From contig JAIBBY010000007.1 in NCBI GenBank assembly GCA_019694455.1, positions 1 through 64,000 on the forward strand: a DNA stretch of 64,000 nt, written 5' to 3'. Origin of the DNA: Pirellulales bacterium (lineage in GTDB: Bacteria; Planctomycetota; Planctomycetia; Pirellulales; JAEUIK01). Shown here piece after piece: positions 34,811 through 44,658 of the stretch. Made by a program: the position numbers and the translations under genes. The notes under the pieces are model-generated. The model saw nothing but the letters and a program-made list of their open reading frames with translations, did not search any database and had not been told where the DNA came from. How positions within the stretch are numbered: position 1 is the stretch's first letter; the number at the start of each line of letters is the position of its first letter.

Positions 34811-36277
34811 CTACGATTTCATGCTCATCAAGAACTCGGCGTTGGTCTTGGTCTTTTGCAACCGCGTCACCAACAGTTCCATGGCCTCGGGCGAGTTCAT
34901 GTCATTGAGCACTCGCCGCAACAGGCACACTCGGCGATGCTCCTCGGGATCCATAATCATCTCCTCGCGGCGGGTTCCGCTGCGATTGATGTCGATGGCT
35001 GGCCAAATGCGCTTGTCCACCAGGCGCCGGTCGAGCATCACCTCCATGTTGCCGGTGCCTTTGAATTCCTCAAAGATCACCTCGTCCATCTTGCTGCCGG
35101 TTTCGATCAGCGCCGTGGCGATAATGGTGAGCGATCCTCCTTCTTCCACCCGCCGCGCGGCGCCAAAGAACCGTTTGGGACGCTGCAGCGCGTTCGCGTC
35201 GACGCCGCCCGACAATATCTTGCCCGAGTTCGGACACTCGGAGTTCCAGGCGCGCGCCAGGCGGGTGATGGAGTCGAGAAAAATGACCACGTCGTGGCCG
35301 TACTCGACCATGCGTTTGGCCTTCTCGATCACCATCTCGGCGACCTGAATGTGGCGGGCCGATGGCTCGTCGAACGTGGAGCTGATGACTTCGCAATTGG
35401 GGCCTTTGACCTGCCGCTCCATATCGGTCACTTCCTCCGGTCGCTCGTCGATCAACAGCATGATGACGTAGACCTCGGGAAAGTTGTGCAGCACGGCCTT
35501 GGCCATCTTCTGCAACAGGATGGTCTTGCCGGCGCGGGGCGGGCTGACGATCAATCCTCGCTGTCCAAAGCCAATGGGGCTGATCAGGTCGACCACCCGC
35601 ATGTTCACTTCTTCGGGCGTCGCTTCGAGCACAATGCGCTTGTCGGGATGAATGGGCGTCAAGTCGTCGAAGAATACGCGCGTCGACAACTCGTTGGGGT
35701 CTTGGTAGTTGATTGCCTCGACGCGCAGCAACGCGAAGTAGCGCTCGTTTTCCTTGGGCGGGCGAATCGTGCCCGAAACCGTGGCGCCGGTCCGCAGGCC
35801 AAAGCGGCGAATCTGGCTTGGCGAGACATAAATGTCATCGGGGCAGGAAAGATAGTGATAATCGGGGCTGCGCAAAAAGCCAAAGCCGTCGGGCAAGACT
35901 TCCAGCGTCCCCTCGCCATACATCAGGCCATTGAGCTTCACCCGCTCCTTGAGAATCTTGAAGATCAAGTCCTGCTTCTTGATCCCCATGTAGTCGGTGA
36001 GGTTCTCTTGGCGCGCCTCGTCGATGAGTTGCGACATCGACATTCGTTGCAACTCGGCAATATGGATGTCGCCTTGCTTGATTTGCTCATAGCGATCGAG
36101 CGAATCTTCGCTGTTGGCGGGCCGATTCTTGCGGCGATCCGCCTCTTCGGCCAGTTCTTCGGCCAGCGACAACGGTTCGGACTCGAAGGCGTCGCCATTG
36201 TGCGGCGCGTGCTGCCCGTCTCCGTCGATACCCGACGGCCGCGATTTATACGGACGGGTGCTCTTGATGGGCGTCAT
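34811..36277 (-). CDS. rho: Transcription termination factor Rho
   Basis: 488 residues from ATG 36277, longer than E. coli Rho (419) because of a charged N-terminal extension of about 70 residues. The Rho N/RNA-binding domain starts at about 70 ([15 protein letters not shown], then [14 protein letters not shown] as the cold-shock-like part). The ATPase core has Walker [13 protein letters not shown], the [10 protein letters not shown] Walker B, the Q-loop [13 protein letters not shown] and the R-loop region [20 protein letters not shown]-dependent hexameric helicase that ends transcription. A 240-bp leader with a hairpin separates it from coaE. Confidence 0.95.
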   Translation of the reverse strand: MTPIKSTRPYKSRPSGIDGDGQHAPHNGDAFESEPLSLAEELAEEADRRKNRPANSEDSLDRYEQIKQGDIHIAELQRMSMSQLIDEARQENLTDYMGIKKQDLIFKILKERVKLNGLMYGEGTLEVLPDGFGFLRSPDYHYLSCPDDIYVSPSQIRRFGLRTGATVSGTIRPPKENERYFALLRVEAINYQDPNELSTRVFFDDLTPIHPDKRIVLEATPEEVNMRVVDLISPIGFGQRGLIVSPPRAGKTILLQKMAKAVLHNFPEVYVIMLLIDERPEEVTDMERQVKGPNCEVISSTFDEPSARHIQVAEMVIEKAKRMVEYGHDVVIFLDSITRLARAWNSECPNSGKILSGGVDANALQRPKRFFGAARRVEEGGSLTIIATALIETGSKMDEVIFEEFKGTGNMEVMLDRRLVDKRIWPAIDINRSGTRREEMIMDPEEHRRVCLLRRVLNDMNSPEAMELLVTRLQKTKTNAEFLMSMKS

Positions 36278-36399
36278 GATCCGGCAGTCCTGTGACAGGT
36301 GGGGAGCCAACGCGCGGATGGCGTCGGCGGAGGGAACGCGAGCGTCGGTAAGACCTCGCGCAAAGGCCTTTCGCGGGATAGGATTTAATTAAAGGACTT

Positions 36400-36429
36400 G
36401 CGGCGACTTGGCAAGTGCTCTTTCGCCGC
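36400..36429 (-). terminator. Hairpin in the coaE-rho spacer, candidate attenuator/terminator
   Basis: GCGGCGA (36400-36406) pairs perfectly with TCGCCGC (36423-36429), with a smaller CTTG/CAAG pairing in the 16-nt loop. On the minus strand the stem is followed by AAGTCCTTTAATTAAATCC, which is AT-rich but has no clean T-run. It lies 123-152 bp upstream of the rho start. Rho genes are often autoregulated through their leaders, so a regulatory role is possible. Confidence 0.35.
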
Positions 36430-36517
36430 GCGATCAATGGATGGAGATAGATTCGGTAGAGCTAGAAACGATTGAGGTTGGATGGTTCGCTCAGCAAGAA
36501 CTGCTGTCGCGACGGTT

Positions 36518-37159
36518 CTACGGGAAAAGACTTTGCCAGAGGCGTTCGACTTGGACTCGTGTTGAGTCGGCGGAGCGGGAGTTGTCTATTATCGCATCGG
36601 AGCGGCTTCTTTTGGAATCCAAACTTTCCTGGGCCGCCTCGCGCCGGCGGAATTCTTGGTCTGACCAGCCCCTGGCGCGGGCCCTTTCTAAACGTACCTC
36701 ATCGGCGGCTTCAATGTAAACAATCTTGTCGCAAAGCCTGTCCCAGCCGGCCTTTAGCATCACTGGCGCGTCTAGGATAACGGCCGCCGCTCCACCTGCC
36801 GCTGCCGCCTGGACCTGGGCCGCCAACCGCTCGCCAATCGGCGGATGCGTAATTTCTTCGAGTCGTCGTAAATTGCTGGACGCCTGGGCGTCGTCGCCAA
36901 AAACGAGTCGCCCTAACGCGCGCCGGTCGACTTGGCCATTGCTGTCAAACACCTGATCGCCAAAGTGTTGGCGCACGGACTGCATGACCTCGGGCAATCG
37001 CAGCACGTCGTGGCCTGCGCGATCGGCATCGAGCACCACGGCGCCCAGGCGGCGGAACTCCTCTGCAACGAAGCTCTTGCCGCTGGCTACGCCGCCCAAG
37101 AGGCCGATCACCAAGAACCGGCGAGAGCCGTCGGCGATAGGCGTCGTGTCGCTGGTCAT
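36518..37159 (-). CDS. coaE: Dephospho-CoA kinase
   Basis: 213 residues. The P-loop GLLGGVASGKS (about 19-29), VVLDADRAGHDV, an EITHPP-type substrate motif and DAPVMLKAGWDRLCDK are diagnostic. Phosphorylates the ribose 3'-OH of dephospho-CoA in the last step of CoA synthesis. Sits 22 bp after polA, as in many bacteria. Confidence 0.94.
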   Translation of the reverse strand: MTSDTTPIADGSRRFLVIGLLGGVASGKSFVAEEFRRLGAVVLDADRAGHDVLRLPEVMQSVRQHFGDQVFDSNGQVDRRALGRLVFGDDAQASSNLRRLEEITHPPIGERLAAQVQAAAAGGAAAVILDAPVMLKAGWDRLCDKIVYIEAADEVRLERARARGWSDQEFRRREAAQESLDSKRSRSDAIIDNSRSADSTRVQVERLWQSLFP

Positions 37160-37181
37160 CGTGCCGCTTCTCCAATTGCGA

Positions 37182-40058
37182 TTATGCCTGCCAAGGTTCG
37201 ACGTCGGCCCAAGTAGCTCCCGATTTCACGTCCACCTTGAGCGGAACGCTCAATGGGGAGACCCCGGACATTTCCTCCGCAACCAATGCGGCCAACGTGG
37301 CGACCTCGTCTGCCGGGGCCTCGAACACCAACTCATCGTGAATCTGCAAAAGCATCCGCGCGGCAAGTCCTTCGCGCATCAATCGCTTTTGAACGGCGAT
37401 CATGGCCAGCTTGATCAGGTCGGCGGCCGAGCCTTGAATCACTGTGTTCACCGCCGTCCGTTCGGCCATGTTGAGTTGCCGACCGACCGACGAACGCACC
37501 CCTTGAATGGCGCGGCGCCGCCCCAGCATAGTAGTGACGTAGCTCCGAGCGTGGCACTCGGCGAGCACCTCGGACATGAATCGATCAACACCGGGATAGC
37601 GCTTGAAGTACGCGTCGATGAACTCAGCGGCCTGCTCCGGCTCGATCGCTAGCTGCTTGGCCAGTCCAAACGCGCTTTGTCCGTAAATCACGCCAAAGTT
37701 GACCGCCTTGGCGCTGTAACGCATCTCGCGTGTCACCTCGTCCAGCGGTACCCCTTGCACCTGGCTCGCCACCAGCGTGTGAATGTCCTGATCGTTGGCG
37801 AACGCCTCGCACAGCGCCGCATCTTGCGAAAAATGCGCCAGCACCCGCAGTTCGATCTGTGAATAGTCCGCCGCTAGCAGTCGCCAGCCATCCTGACCGG
37901 GTAGGAACGCCGATCGGATTTCGCGCCCCGTCTCATGGCGGATGGGGATATTCTGCAAATTGGGATCGCTCGAACTCAGCCGCCCGGTGGCCGCGACCAC
38001 TTGATTGAAGCTGGCATGCACGCGCCCCGTGCGGGGGTTTTGCATGGCCGGCAAGGCATCGACATACGTGCCTTTCAGTTTCGCGAATTGCCGATACTCG
38101 ACGATCTTCGCGGGTAGCGGATGTTGCGGCGCGAGTGTTTCGAGCACGTCGGCGTCGGTGCTGGGGCCGGTCTTGGTCTTCTTGACGACCGGCAAGCGCA
38201 GTTCCGTGAACAACACCTGCTGAAGCTGCTTAGGCGACGCAATATTGAATTCGTGCCCGGCCAGGCCGTAGATCTCCACCTCCAATTGCCGCATGCGCTG
38301 GCCATATTGCTCGCTGAGCGTGTGCAATCGGGCAGGATCGATGCGAATCCCGTTCGACTCCAGTTCGACCAGGATATCGATCAGCGGCAACTCCAGATCG
38401 CGAAACAACGGCTCCAGCCCAAGCTCGGCCAGTCGCGGCGCAAGTAGCGGCCGCAAGCGCCAGGCAACGTCGGCGTCTTCGGCGGCGTAGGGCGCAACAA
38501 GCGCCACACTCACCTCGTCCATGCGCTTCTGATTCTTGCCGGCGCCAATCAGTTCGGAGATCTTGATGGTCTCGTGATCGAGATAGCGCTTGGCCAGCTC
38601 ATCGAGGTTGTGGTTGCGCTCGCCGGCGTCGAGCAGGTAGCTGGCGACCATGGTGTCGAACTCGACCCCTGCCACGCGGATGCCGTGGCCGCGGAGCACA
38701 ATCATGTCGTACTTCAAGTTCTGGCCGACTTTGGCGACCGCCGGATCCTCCAGCACCGGTCGCAGCGCGGCGAGTGTCGTTTGCAGATCGAGTCGCGCTT
38801 CGCCCTCAGGCGCCCGCACCGGCAAGTACCAGGCGACGCCGGCTTGCCAGCAGAACGACAGCCCAACGAGCTCCGCCCGCGTGGGACCGATGTCGGTGGT
38901 TTCGGTATCGAGCGAGATGGCGCTCTGCGCGCGCAGTTCTGCCAAAAAGCTTTGAAATTTTTCCGGTGTGTCGACCGTGCGATAATCGGCCTGCCAGGGC
39001 TCTGCGATCGGTTTGGGCGCCGCGGCGCGCGCCTTGTCGGCAAAGGAGTGAAATCCCAACTCGCTGAATATCGGCAGCAAACGGCCGACATCCAGCCGGG
39101 ACGTATCCGCGGCGCGCCAATCAATTTGCACCGGCACGTCGGTCGCTAGTCGCACTAGTTCGCGGCTGAGCAGCGCCTGTTGCCGGCCGGCGATCAGGTT
39201 TTGGCGCCGCTTTTCGCCGGTTACCTGGTCGGCGTTTTCGAGCACTGCGTCGAGAGTGTCGAATTGATTAAGCAGATCGCGCGCCGCCTTGGGGCCAATC
39301 AGCGGAATGCCGGGCACATTGTCGATCGAATCCCCCACCATGGCCTGATAGTCGACCACCTGATCGGGGCGAATACCCCAGTCGGCGGCTAGCGCGGCCG
39401 CGTCGTAAAAGGCGTTCTTGCGCACCAGATACACCTGCGTTCGGTCGGTAATCAACTGGCGAGAGTCCTTGTCGTTGGTGACCAGCACACAGCGGCCACC
39501 AAGCTTTTCGGTCTGACTTGCGACCGTCGCCAGCACGTCGTCCGCCTCGTACGATTCGAGTTCGACGATCAGCACGCCCAAGGTTTCCAGCACGCGCCGG
39601 ATCAGCGGTATTTGTGGGCGCAAGTCGGCGGGCATTTCGCTGCGCTGAATCTTGTAGTCGCTGAACAGCGTGTGCCGAAAGGTGGGGCCGCTCAGGTCGA
39701 AGGCGCAGATCAAATAGTCCGGCTTCTTTTGCTCCAGCAAAAACAAGACATCGCGCGTAAAGCCGTATACCGCGTTCACTGGCTGCCCTTGCGGGCTGGT
39801 CATGTCGGGAATGGCATGAAATACCTGAAAGATGAGCGCATGCGCGTCGATGACCCATATCGATCGATCGACCAATGACAAAGGGCCAGCCGTGGAATCC
39901 AGCAACTTCGCGGCTTCCATCGATGTGTGCTCGGCGGCGGCGACGTGCCCGTTCTCTGGCGGCGCGCTGGCAGTCGATGCCCGCGTATCGCTTGCGGCAA
40001 GGGCAGGGGGTTCGACGTCCATGCCGGGCAACTGAATTTGGCGATTCCGTTTGGCCAT
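37182..40058 (-). CDS. polA: DNA polymerase I
   Basis: 958 residues from ATG 40058, where a family-like N-terminus begins; open frame upstream to 40217 is not family-like. 5'-3' exonuclease (about 40-330; IWVIDAHALIFQVFHAI, YEADDVLATV). 3'-5' proofreading domain (about 360-540) with an intact motif set: SLDTETT, NLKYDM and YAAEDADV. Polymerase domain (about 560-958) with DYSQIELRVLAHFS (about 730), KAVNFGVIYGQS and the final QIHDELVFE. All three activities are therefore predicted active. First gene of the downstream housekeeping run. Confidence 0.96.
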   Translation of the reverse strand: MAKRNRQIQLPGMDVEPPALAASDTRASTASAPPENGHVAAAEHTSMEAAKLLDSTAGPLSLVDRSIWVIDAHALIFQVFHAIPDMTSPQGQPVNAVYGFTRDVLFLLEQKKPDYLICAFDLSGPTFRHTLFSDYKIQRSEMPADLRPQIPLIRRVLETLGVLIVELESYEADDVLATVASQTEKLGGRCVLVTNDKDSRQLITDRTQVYLVRKNAFYDAAALAADWGIRPDQVVDYQAMVGDSIDNVPGIPLIGPKAARDLLNQFDTLDAVLENADQVTGEKRRQNLIAGRQQALLSRELVRLATDVPVQIDWRAADTSRLDVGRLLPIFSELGFHSFADKARAAAPKPIAEPWQADYRTVDTPEKFQSFLAELRAQSAISLDTETTDIGPTRAELVGLSFCWQAGVAWYLPVRAPEGEARLDLQTTLAALRPVLEDPAVAKVGQNLKYDMIVLRGHGIRVAGVEFDTMVASYLLDAGERNHNLDELAKRYLDHETIKISELIGAGKNQKRMDEVSVALVAPYAAEDADVAWRLRPLLAPRLAELGLEPLFRDLELPLIDILVELESNGIRIDPARLHTLSEQYGQRMRQLEVEIYGLAGHEFNIASPKQLQQVLFTELRLPVVKKTKTGPSTDADVLETLAPQHPLPAKIVEYRQFAKLKGTYVDALPAMQNPRTGRVHASFNQVVAATGRLSSSDPNLQNIPIRHETGREIRSAFLPGQDGWRLLAADYSQIELRVLAHFSQDAALCEAFANDQDIHTLVASQVQGVPLDEVTREMRYSAKAVNFGVIYGQSAFGLAKQLAIEPEQAAEFIDAYFKRYPGVDRFMSEVLAECHARSYVTTMLGRRRAIQGVRSSVGRQLNMAERTAVNTVIQGSAADLIKLAMIAVQKRLMREGLAARMLLQIHDELVFEAPADEVATLAALVAEEMSGVSPLSVPLKVDVKSGATWADVEPWQA

Positions 40059-40271
40059 AAGGCGAAAATAGTCCGTGAAAAGAGCAACCAATTGCGCACG
40101 TCGCGCGCGGCGCTTCATCGTAGGGGGACCGGTGCGCGCCAGCAACCGCCGCGGTTCGTGGCTGAATAGGCTGAATAAAGCGCCTGCGATTCTTCGCAAT
40201 GCCTGCACGCACGACAAGCGTTTGCGAATCTGTTACGGTACGCCTACGACGTAATCAATACGAGGTGTGCC

Positions 40272-41126
40272 ATGCAGCGATTGGTTTTGGCGGCGGTTCT
40301 GTTGTGCTGTGGAATCGGTTCTCTTCTAGCGGAAGAAGCCGCCGGCGATCGCGATTTGACCGTGATGACTTTCAATTTGCGGTACGCCAGCAATCGGCCG
40401 CCTAACGCCTGGCCCGCGCGCCGGCCGGTCATGCGAGCCTTGATCGAACAGGAAAAGCCGGACGTAATTGGAACTCAGGAGGGGGTATACGCGCAGATCA
40501 ACGATCTGGCCGAGGATTTGTCCGAATACGCCTGGATTGGGACCGGGCGCGACGGCGGTAGTCGCGGCGAGTTCATGGCGGTGTTCTATCGTCGCGACCG
40601 GCTGACGCCGCTCGAATACGATCATTTCTGGTTGTCCGAAACGCCGCAGGTCATTGGGTCCACCACGTGGGGCAACACTAATCGCAGGATGGTGACGTGG
40701 GTCAAATTTCGAGATCAGCTTGCGCGGCGTGATTTCTATTTTTGGAACACCCACTTCGACCACGAGGTGCAGGCCGCGCGCGAGAAAAGCGCCGCGCTGG
40801 TGATGGAGCAAGTTGAAAAGTTGGGCCGGCGCTTGCCGGTCGTTTTGGTGGGAGACTTCAACGCGGCGGCCGGCAAGAACCCCGCATATGACACGTTGGT
40901 CGGCGAGGAGAAATTTTCCGACACTTGGCTGACCGCGCGCGAGCACGGCGCGGAGATTGGCACTTTTCACAATTATCGCGGCGCGAAGCCCGGAGCTCGG
41001 ATCGACTGGATATTGACGCGCGGCGACGTGCAGTGTGAGTCGACGCGCGTGATTGATTTTGCGCAGGATGGCCAATACCCCAGCGATCATTTTCCGGTTG
41101 TGGCGCGATTGCGGTTTGGCGAGTGA
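40272..41126 (+). CDS. Secreted endonuclease/exonuclease/phosphatase (EEP) family hydrolase
   Basis: 284 residues with a signal peptide (about 1-20). All EEP-fold catalytic elements are present: FNLRY, GTQEG (metal Glu), NTHFDHE, VGDFNA, DWIL and the terminal SDHFPV. The family includes DNase I-like nucleases, sphingomyelinases and inositol phosphatases. Its length and sequence style are nearest to bacterial secreted EEP proteins whose substrate is unknown. Divergent from polA by 213 bp. Confidence 0.87.
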   Translation: MQRLVLAAVLLCCGIGSLLAEEAAGDRDLTVMTFNLRYASNRPPNAWPARRPVMRALIEQEKPDVIGTQEGVYAQINDLAEDLSEYAWIGTGRDGGSRGEFMAVFYRRDRLTPLEYDHFWLSETPQVIGSTTWGNTNRRMVTWVKFRDQLARRDFYFWNTHFDHEVQAAREKSAALVMEQVEKLGRRLPVVLVGDFNAAAGKNPAYDTLVGEEKFSDTWLTAREHGAEIGTFHNYRGAKPGARIDWILTRGDVQCESTRVIDFAQDGQYPSDHFPVVARLRFGE

Positions 41127-41297
41127 GCCGCGACGGCAGATTCCTCACAGTCGGCGCATGAAGTTCTGGCCAGCCGCGCGCCTGAGGAGTCGCCGCTATC
41201 CGAGTCGCGCGTCGCCAAGCTAGATTTGAGTGGTCCGGCAATGGACGCGTGGGCGACGTGCCGGCGCACGAATCAATTCTCCGCTCCACGGCGACTC

Positions 41298-41627
41298 ATG
41301 AACTGCCACCAGTTGGCCGAGCGAATCGAGCGTATTCATCCCGAAGCGACCGCGCGCGACGTGGCGCGCCTCTGTCTTCTGCTTTCGAACCATCTCGACA
41401 ACATGCCCGCGCTCGACTCCCAAGCGGAACTGGCACAGGCCTGGCACGATATGGGTATTCGCTTGCAGGCCGCGACGGATCAGCATGCCGCCATGACCGC
41501 GGAGCTGGAAGAACTGGCGGGCGTCGCGCCAGAGAGCTTCTCGGCGGAGCAAGTGTGGTCGCTGATTCGGGCGATCAAGGTGCAGAGCCAGGTCTTGCAG
41601 CTTTACATCGGCACGGCGGTCGCTTGA
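41298..41627 (+). CDS. Small helical hypothetical protein
   Basis: 109 residues from ATG 41298; an in-frame ATG at 41226 would add 24 residues of unlike composition. It is highly charged and helical throughout (LAERIERIHPEATARDVARLC, AELEELAGVAPESF), with no signal peptide or membrane segment. No family is recognised. It ends 14 bp from the convergent mgtE. Coding is likely from amino-acid composition and frame integrity. Confidence 0.55.
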   Translation: MNCHQLAERIERIHPEATARDVARLCLLLSNHLDNMPALDSQAELAQAWHDMGIRLQAATDQHAAMTAELEELAGVAPESFSAEQVWSLIRAIKVQSQVLQLYIGTAVA

Positions 41628-41641
41628 AGCGGCGCAAACCG

Positions 41642-43000
41642 CTATCTGGGGGCGAAGACCCGCAGGATCTCGAGGGCCACGTTCATGTAAATGAGGATGC
41701 CGAGAATATCCATGATGCCGGAGACAAAGGGATTGCTCATGATCGCCGGATCGAGGCCTAGCCGCCGGAAAATTAGCGGCAGGATGCCGCCAATCAGCGT
41801 GCCAGCCATCACCACGCCCACCACGGTTACGGGCAGTGTGAGCGCCATTCGCCAACTCGGAAACTCCAATAGCGCCAGCCCAAAGCCAATCACGGCCAGC
41901 GAACTGCCGAGCAATACGCCCGTGACCAACTCGCGGCGCACCACGCGCGCCCAGTCGAGCAGCGTGATGTCGCCGGTGGACAAGGCGGTGATGACCAGCG
42001 TGGCGGATTGGCTCCCCGAGTTGCCGCCAGTTGAGATGACCAGCGGTATGAACAGAATCAACCAAGGATAGTTCTGAATGTCGTCGGTGTAGTTCTTGAG
42101 CGCGTACATCGTCAGCGTCGCGCCGACGAAAAGCACCGACAGCCAAATGCCGCGCTTCCAGCTCAATAGCAATAGCGGCGTTTCGAGGTAACCGCGCCGC
42201 AAGGGGGCCACGGCGCCGATGCGCTGTGCGTCTTCGGCCGCCTCTTCCTGAACAACGTCGATCACGTCGTCATACGTCACGATGCCCAGCAAATGGCGTT
42301 CGTCGTCGACGACCGGAATGGCCTGAAAATCGAATCGCGAGACCGTCCGGGCGACTTCTTCTTGATCGTCCTCAGCATGCACCGTGACCAGCGCTCGCTC
42401 CATCAGTTCGCTGATCGGGGTTTCGGGCCGCGCCAACACCAGTTGCCGTAGCGACACCAGGCCCCGCAGGTGATCTTGGTCGTCGACCACGTATAAGTAG
42501 TAGATGGTTTCCGACTCCTCCGCTTGCTTGCGAACCGCGTCAATCGCCTGCGTGACCGTTAGACTTTCGCTCAAGCGAGCGAAGTCGGTAGTCATCATGG
42601 CGCCGGCGGTGCCCTCGGAGTATGCTCGCAGCCGATTGATGTCGCGGCGCTCCTCGTCGGGAACCAGTGGGAGCAGTTCCTGCACCAGTTCGGGCGCGAC
42701 GGAGTTGAGGATGTCGACGCGGTCGTCTGGCGCCAAATCGCCAATGAGTTGGCCAACCTTGGCGCGTTCCTCCTGTTCGAGGATTTCGACCTGACGGTCG
42801 CGGTCGAAGTAGTGAAAGATCTCCGCGCGCGTTTGTGGATCGGCGTGCTGCAGGACCTCCCAGGCCTCATGCGGCGAAAGGCCCTCCATGAATTCCGCGG
42901 CGCGAGTCGGATGCAACGCGGTGCAGAACTCGCGTAGTTCGTCTGAGTTGGCGGCGGCCAACATTTCGCGCAGTTCGGGCAGGTAGAGCGTGTTCGTCAT
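41642..43000 (-). CDS. mgtE: Magnesium transporter MgtE
   Basis: 452 residues. Cytosolic N-domain of superhelical repeats (about 1-130; LSPHEAWEVLQHADP), two CBS domains (about 137-255; ATYxxD-like IVTYDDVIDVVQEEA), then five membrane helices (about 285-450) with the family stretch GNSGSQSATLVITALSTGDI and the pore-lining Asp in SGIMDILG. MgtE imports Mg2+ as a dimer, and the N- and CBS domains close the gate when Mg2+ is high. Sits alone between a convergent hypothetical and the CobB-like gene. Confidence 0.94.
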   Translation of the reverse strand: MTNTLYLPELREMLAAANSDELREFCTALHPTRAAEFMEGLSPHEAWEVLQHADPQTRAEIFHYFDRDRQVEILEQEERAKVGQLIGDLAPDDRVDILNSVAPELVQELLPLVPDEERRDINRLRAYSEGTAGAMMTTDFARLSESLTVTQAIDAVRKQAEESETIYYLYVVDDQDHLRGLVSLRQLVLARPETPISELMERALVTVHAEDDQEEVARTVSRFDFQAIPVVDDERHLLGIVTYDDVIDVVQEEAAEDAQRIGAVAPLRRGYLETPLLLLSWKRGIWLSVLFVGATLTMYALKNYTDDIQNYPWLILFIPLVISTGGNSGSQSATLVITALSTGDITLLDWARVVRRELVTGVLLGSSLAVIGFGLALLEFPSWRMALTLPVTVVGVVMAGTLIGGILPLIFRRLGLDPAIMSNPFVSGIMDILGILIYMNVALEILRVFAPR

Positions 43001-43227
43001 GCCATTGCAGTGAGGTGTGTTAGAAGTATGTCGCGGCGGCCGTGGTGGAGCGCTGGCCGATCATTCGCCAACTGCATGCCTAGTGCCACTCGGATGTCGC
43101 AGTATGCCACGGGTTCGCAACAAGGCTAGCTTGGTCCGTCGATGGTGAGATCGCCAGATTTCAACTGTGGAGCAAGATAGCCGAAGCACGATGGCCTGCG
43201 TACCCATGCTCGGCGACCGTGACGAAA

Positions 43228-44562
43228 TCAGCAGACAGTTGGGGCGGCGACGGGGGGCCAAGGCGCCAGAAAACGCCCCAGAAGAGATGGCTGTGCCGCA
43301 AAGTTGGCGTGAATCAGGCTGCCGACCAGACCTCGCATGGCCAGGGCCAAGCTGCGAAAACCAGGCTCCAGAAGGCAAGATTCCATTTCGGCGTCGGCTT
43401 CCAATCGCCAGCGGCCGCTCGTATAGCCCCGTAGTCGGCTGCCCGCGTCGGCCAGCCAGGAAGACCTGGCGAGGGTCGCTTCGATCGGCACGCCGCTGGC
43501 CGCGTCGGACTGGAAATGCGCCACGGCGGGCACAATCGCCGCCATGGCATGTCGCGCGCCGCGGACATCAAGGATGCTTTGGCACAAATAGGCCAGGCCG
43601 CCCCCTTCGGCGTACATGCGGCGCCCTGCGCGATAATGATCTCGTAGCGAGGCAAGCATGCACTGGTTCGCGGCCAACCGGTCGGCGAACAACTCGGGCT
43701 GTCCGCCGCCTAAGTAAACAATATCGCAACCGGCCGGCAAGCGCTCGTCGTTCAATGGCGAGAAGGTCACCAGTTCGGCGCCTGCGGCCTCTAGTTGATC
43801 GAGCGCGTCTTGAAAGTACGAGTTGAAGGCGGCGTCGTACGCGATGGCAATGCGCCGGCCGCTGCCTTGACAACGACAATTAGAGAAGCCGCACGGCAAA
43901 CGATGTGGGTATCCACGCTCGGCGATTTCCAGCAAGCGGTCAAGCTGCGCGTGACGCTCGAGCACGGCGCCCAGTTCGTTGCACATGCCTTGCGAAGGGG
44001 GCGAACCGTGCGGCGCGCGGGCGATCGACTGACGCGCTGCGCGCAGCGGCGGAAGCGCTCCTAGCACCGGGATGCCATAACGCGATTCGAGCACCGTTTG
44101 ATGGCGCACCAAACTGCGGGCGCCGGCGACTCGGTCGAGCAGCAAGGCGTCGGCGCCATGCGGCAAGATCGGCAAGCGACAACCGTCGACCCGTTCGACA
44201 TCGATGACCGCAATTTTTGGCAAGTCGAGCCAATCGCAGAGCAATTCAAGGCTTGCCGCCTCATTTTGAGTTTTGCATCCCCCGTGGAATCTTCCCTCGA
44301 TTACCGCCAGATCCATCCCCGTCGTCGAACGCTCATAGAGCTCGCGACAGAGCCCGGGCGACATGAGCCAACTATCCAAATGGCGAGAGCCAGCGCCGGT
44401 GATCGTGGCTGCCGCGCTCAGCGCTGCCAGCGACGAATCGCCGAAAAAATGTTGCACTTCCAGTTGGCGTCTCTTGAAAGCGCCAAGCAGCGCCCAGGTG
44501 ATCCAGTGCGAGTCGGCATCGCTTTGAACGGCGCCGACAGCCAAACGCGGAGAACGCGACAT
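43228..44562 (-). CDS. CobB/CbiA-type cobyrinate diamide synthase homologue lacking P-loop and glutaminase Cys
   Basis: 444 residues from ATG 44562; the open frame runs further upstream to 44712 without family resemblance. The whole length follows cobyrinate a,c-diamide synthase: a domain-1 segment DSWLM for DPWML, VIEGRFHGG, GIPVLGALP, then RIAIAYDAAFNSYF, LVTFSPLNDERLP and VYLGGGQPELFADRLA of the glutamine amidotransferase half. Key residues are missing. The P-loop SGSGKTT is replaced by QSDADSHW (13-20). The catalytic Cys of YAECGGLMYL is Gly320 (YAEGGGLAYL). The late GHEFHYS-like motif is GYTSGRW. ATP binding and glutaminase action are therefore unlikely. Probably a conserved non-catalytic protein of unknown role, beside hemB. 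Confidence 0.78.
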   Translation of the reverse strand: MSRSPRLAVGAVQSDADSHWITWALLGAFKRRQLEVQHFFGDSSLAALSAAATITGAGSRHLDSWLMSPGLCRELYERSTTGMDLAVIEGRFHGGCKTQNEAASLELLCDWLDLPKIAVIDVERVDGCRLPILPHGADALLLDRVAGARSLVRHQTVLESRYGIPVLGALPPLRAARQSIARAPHGSPPSQGMCNELGAVLERHAQLDRLLEIAERGYPHRLPCGFSNCRCQGSGRRIAIAYDAAFNSYFQDALDQLEAAGAELVTFSPLNDERLPAGCDIVYLGGGQPELFADRLAANQCMLASLRDHYRAGRRMYAEGGGLAYLCQSILDVRGARHAMAAIVPAVAHFQSDAASGVPIEATLARSSWLADAGSRLRGYTSGRWRLEADAEMESCLLEPGFRSLALAMRGLVGSLIHANFAAQPSLLGRFLAPWPPVAAPTVC

Positions 44563-44627
44563 ATGAAATACGTTGCCTACATCCGGAGTGTGTGACGGCG
44601 GCGCTAGCGGCGAAAGCGAATCGCTCT

Positions 44628-44658
44628 CCACATGGCTGGGGAACCCAGCAAGATGTGG
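44628..44658. other. Extended inverted repeat upstream of the CobB-like gene
   Basis: CCACAT (44628-44633) pairs with ATGTGG (44653-44658), and GCTGGG (44635-44640) with CCCAGC (44644-44649) around a GAA loop, with a 1x3 internal loop between. It lies 66 bp upstream of the CobB-like start and would be in its leader RNA. There is no T-run after it in either direction, so it is not a simple terminator. Confidence 0.4.
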
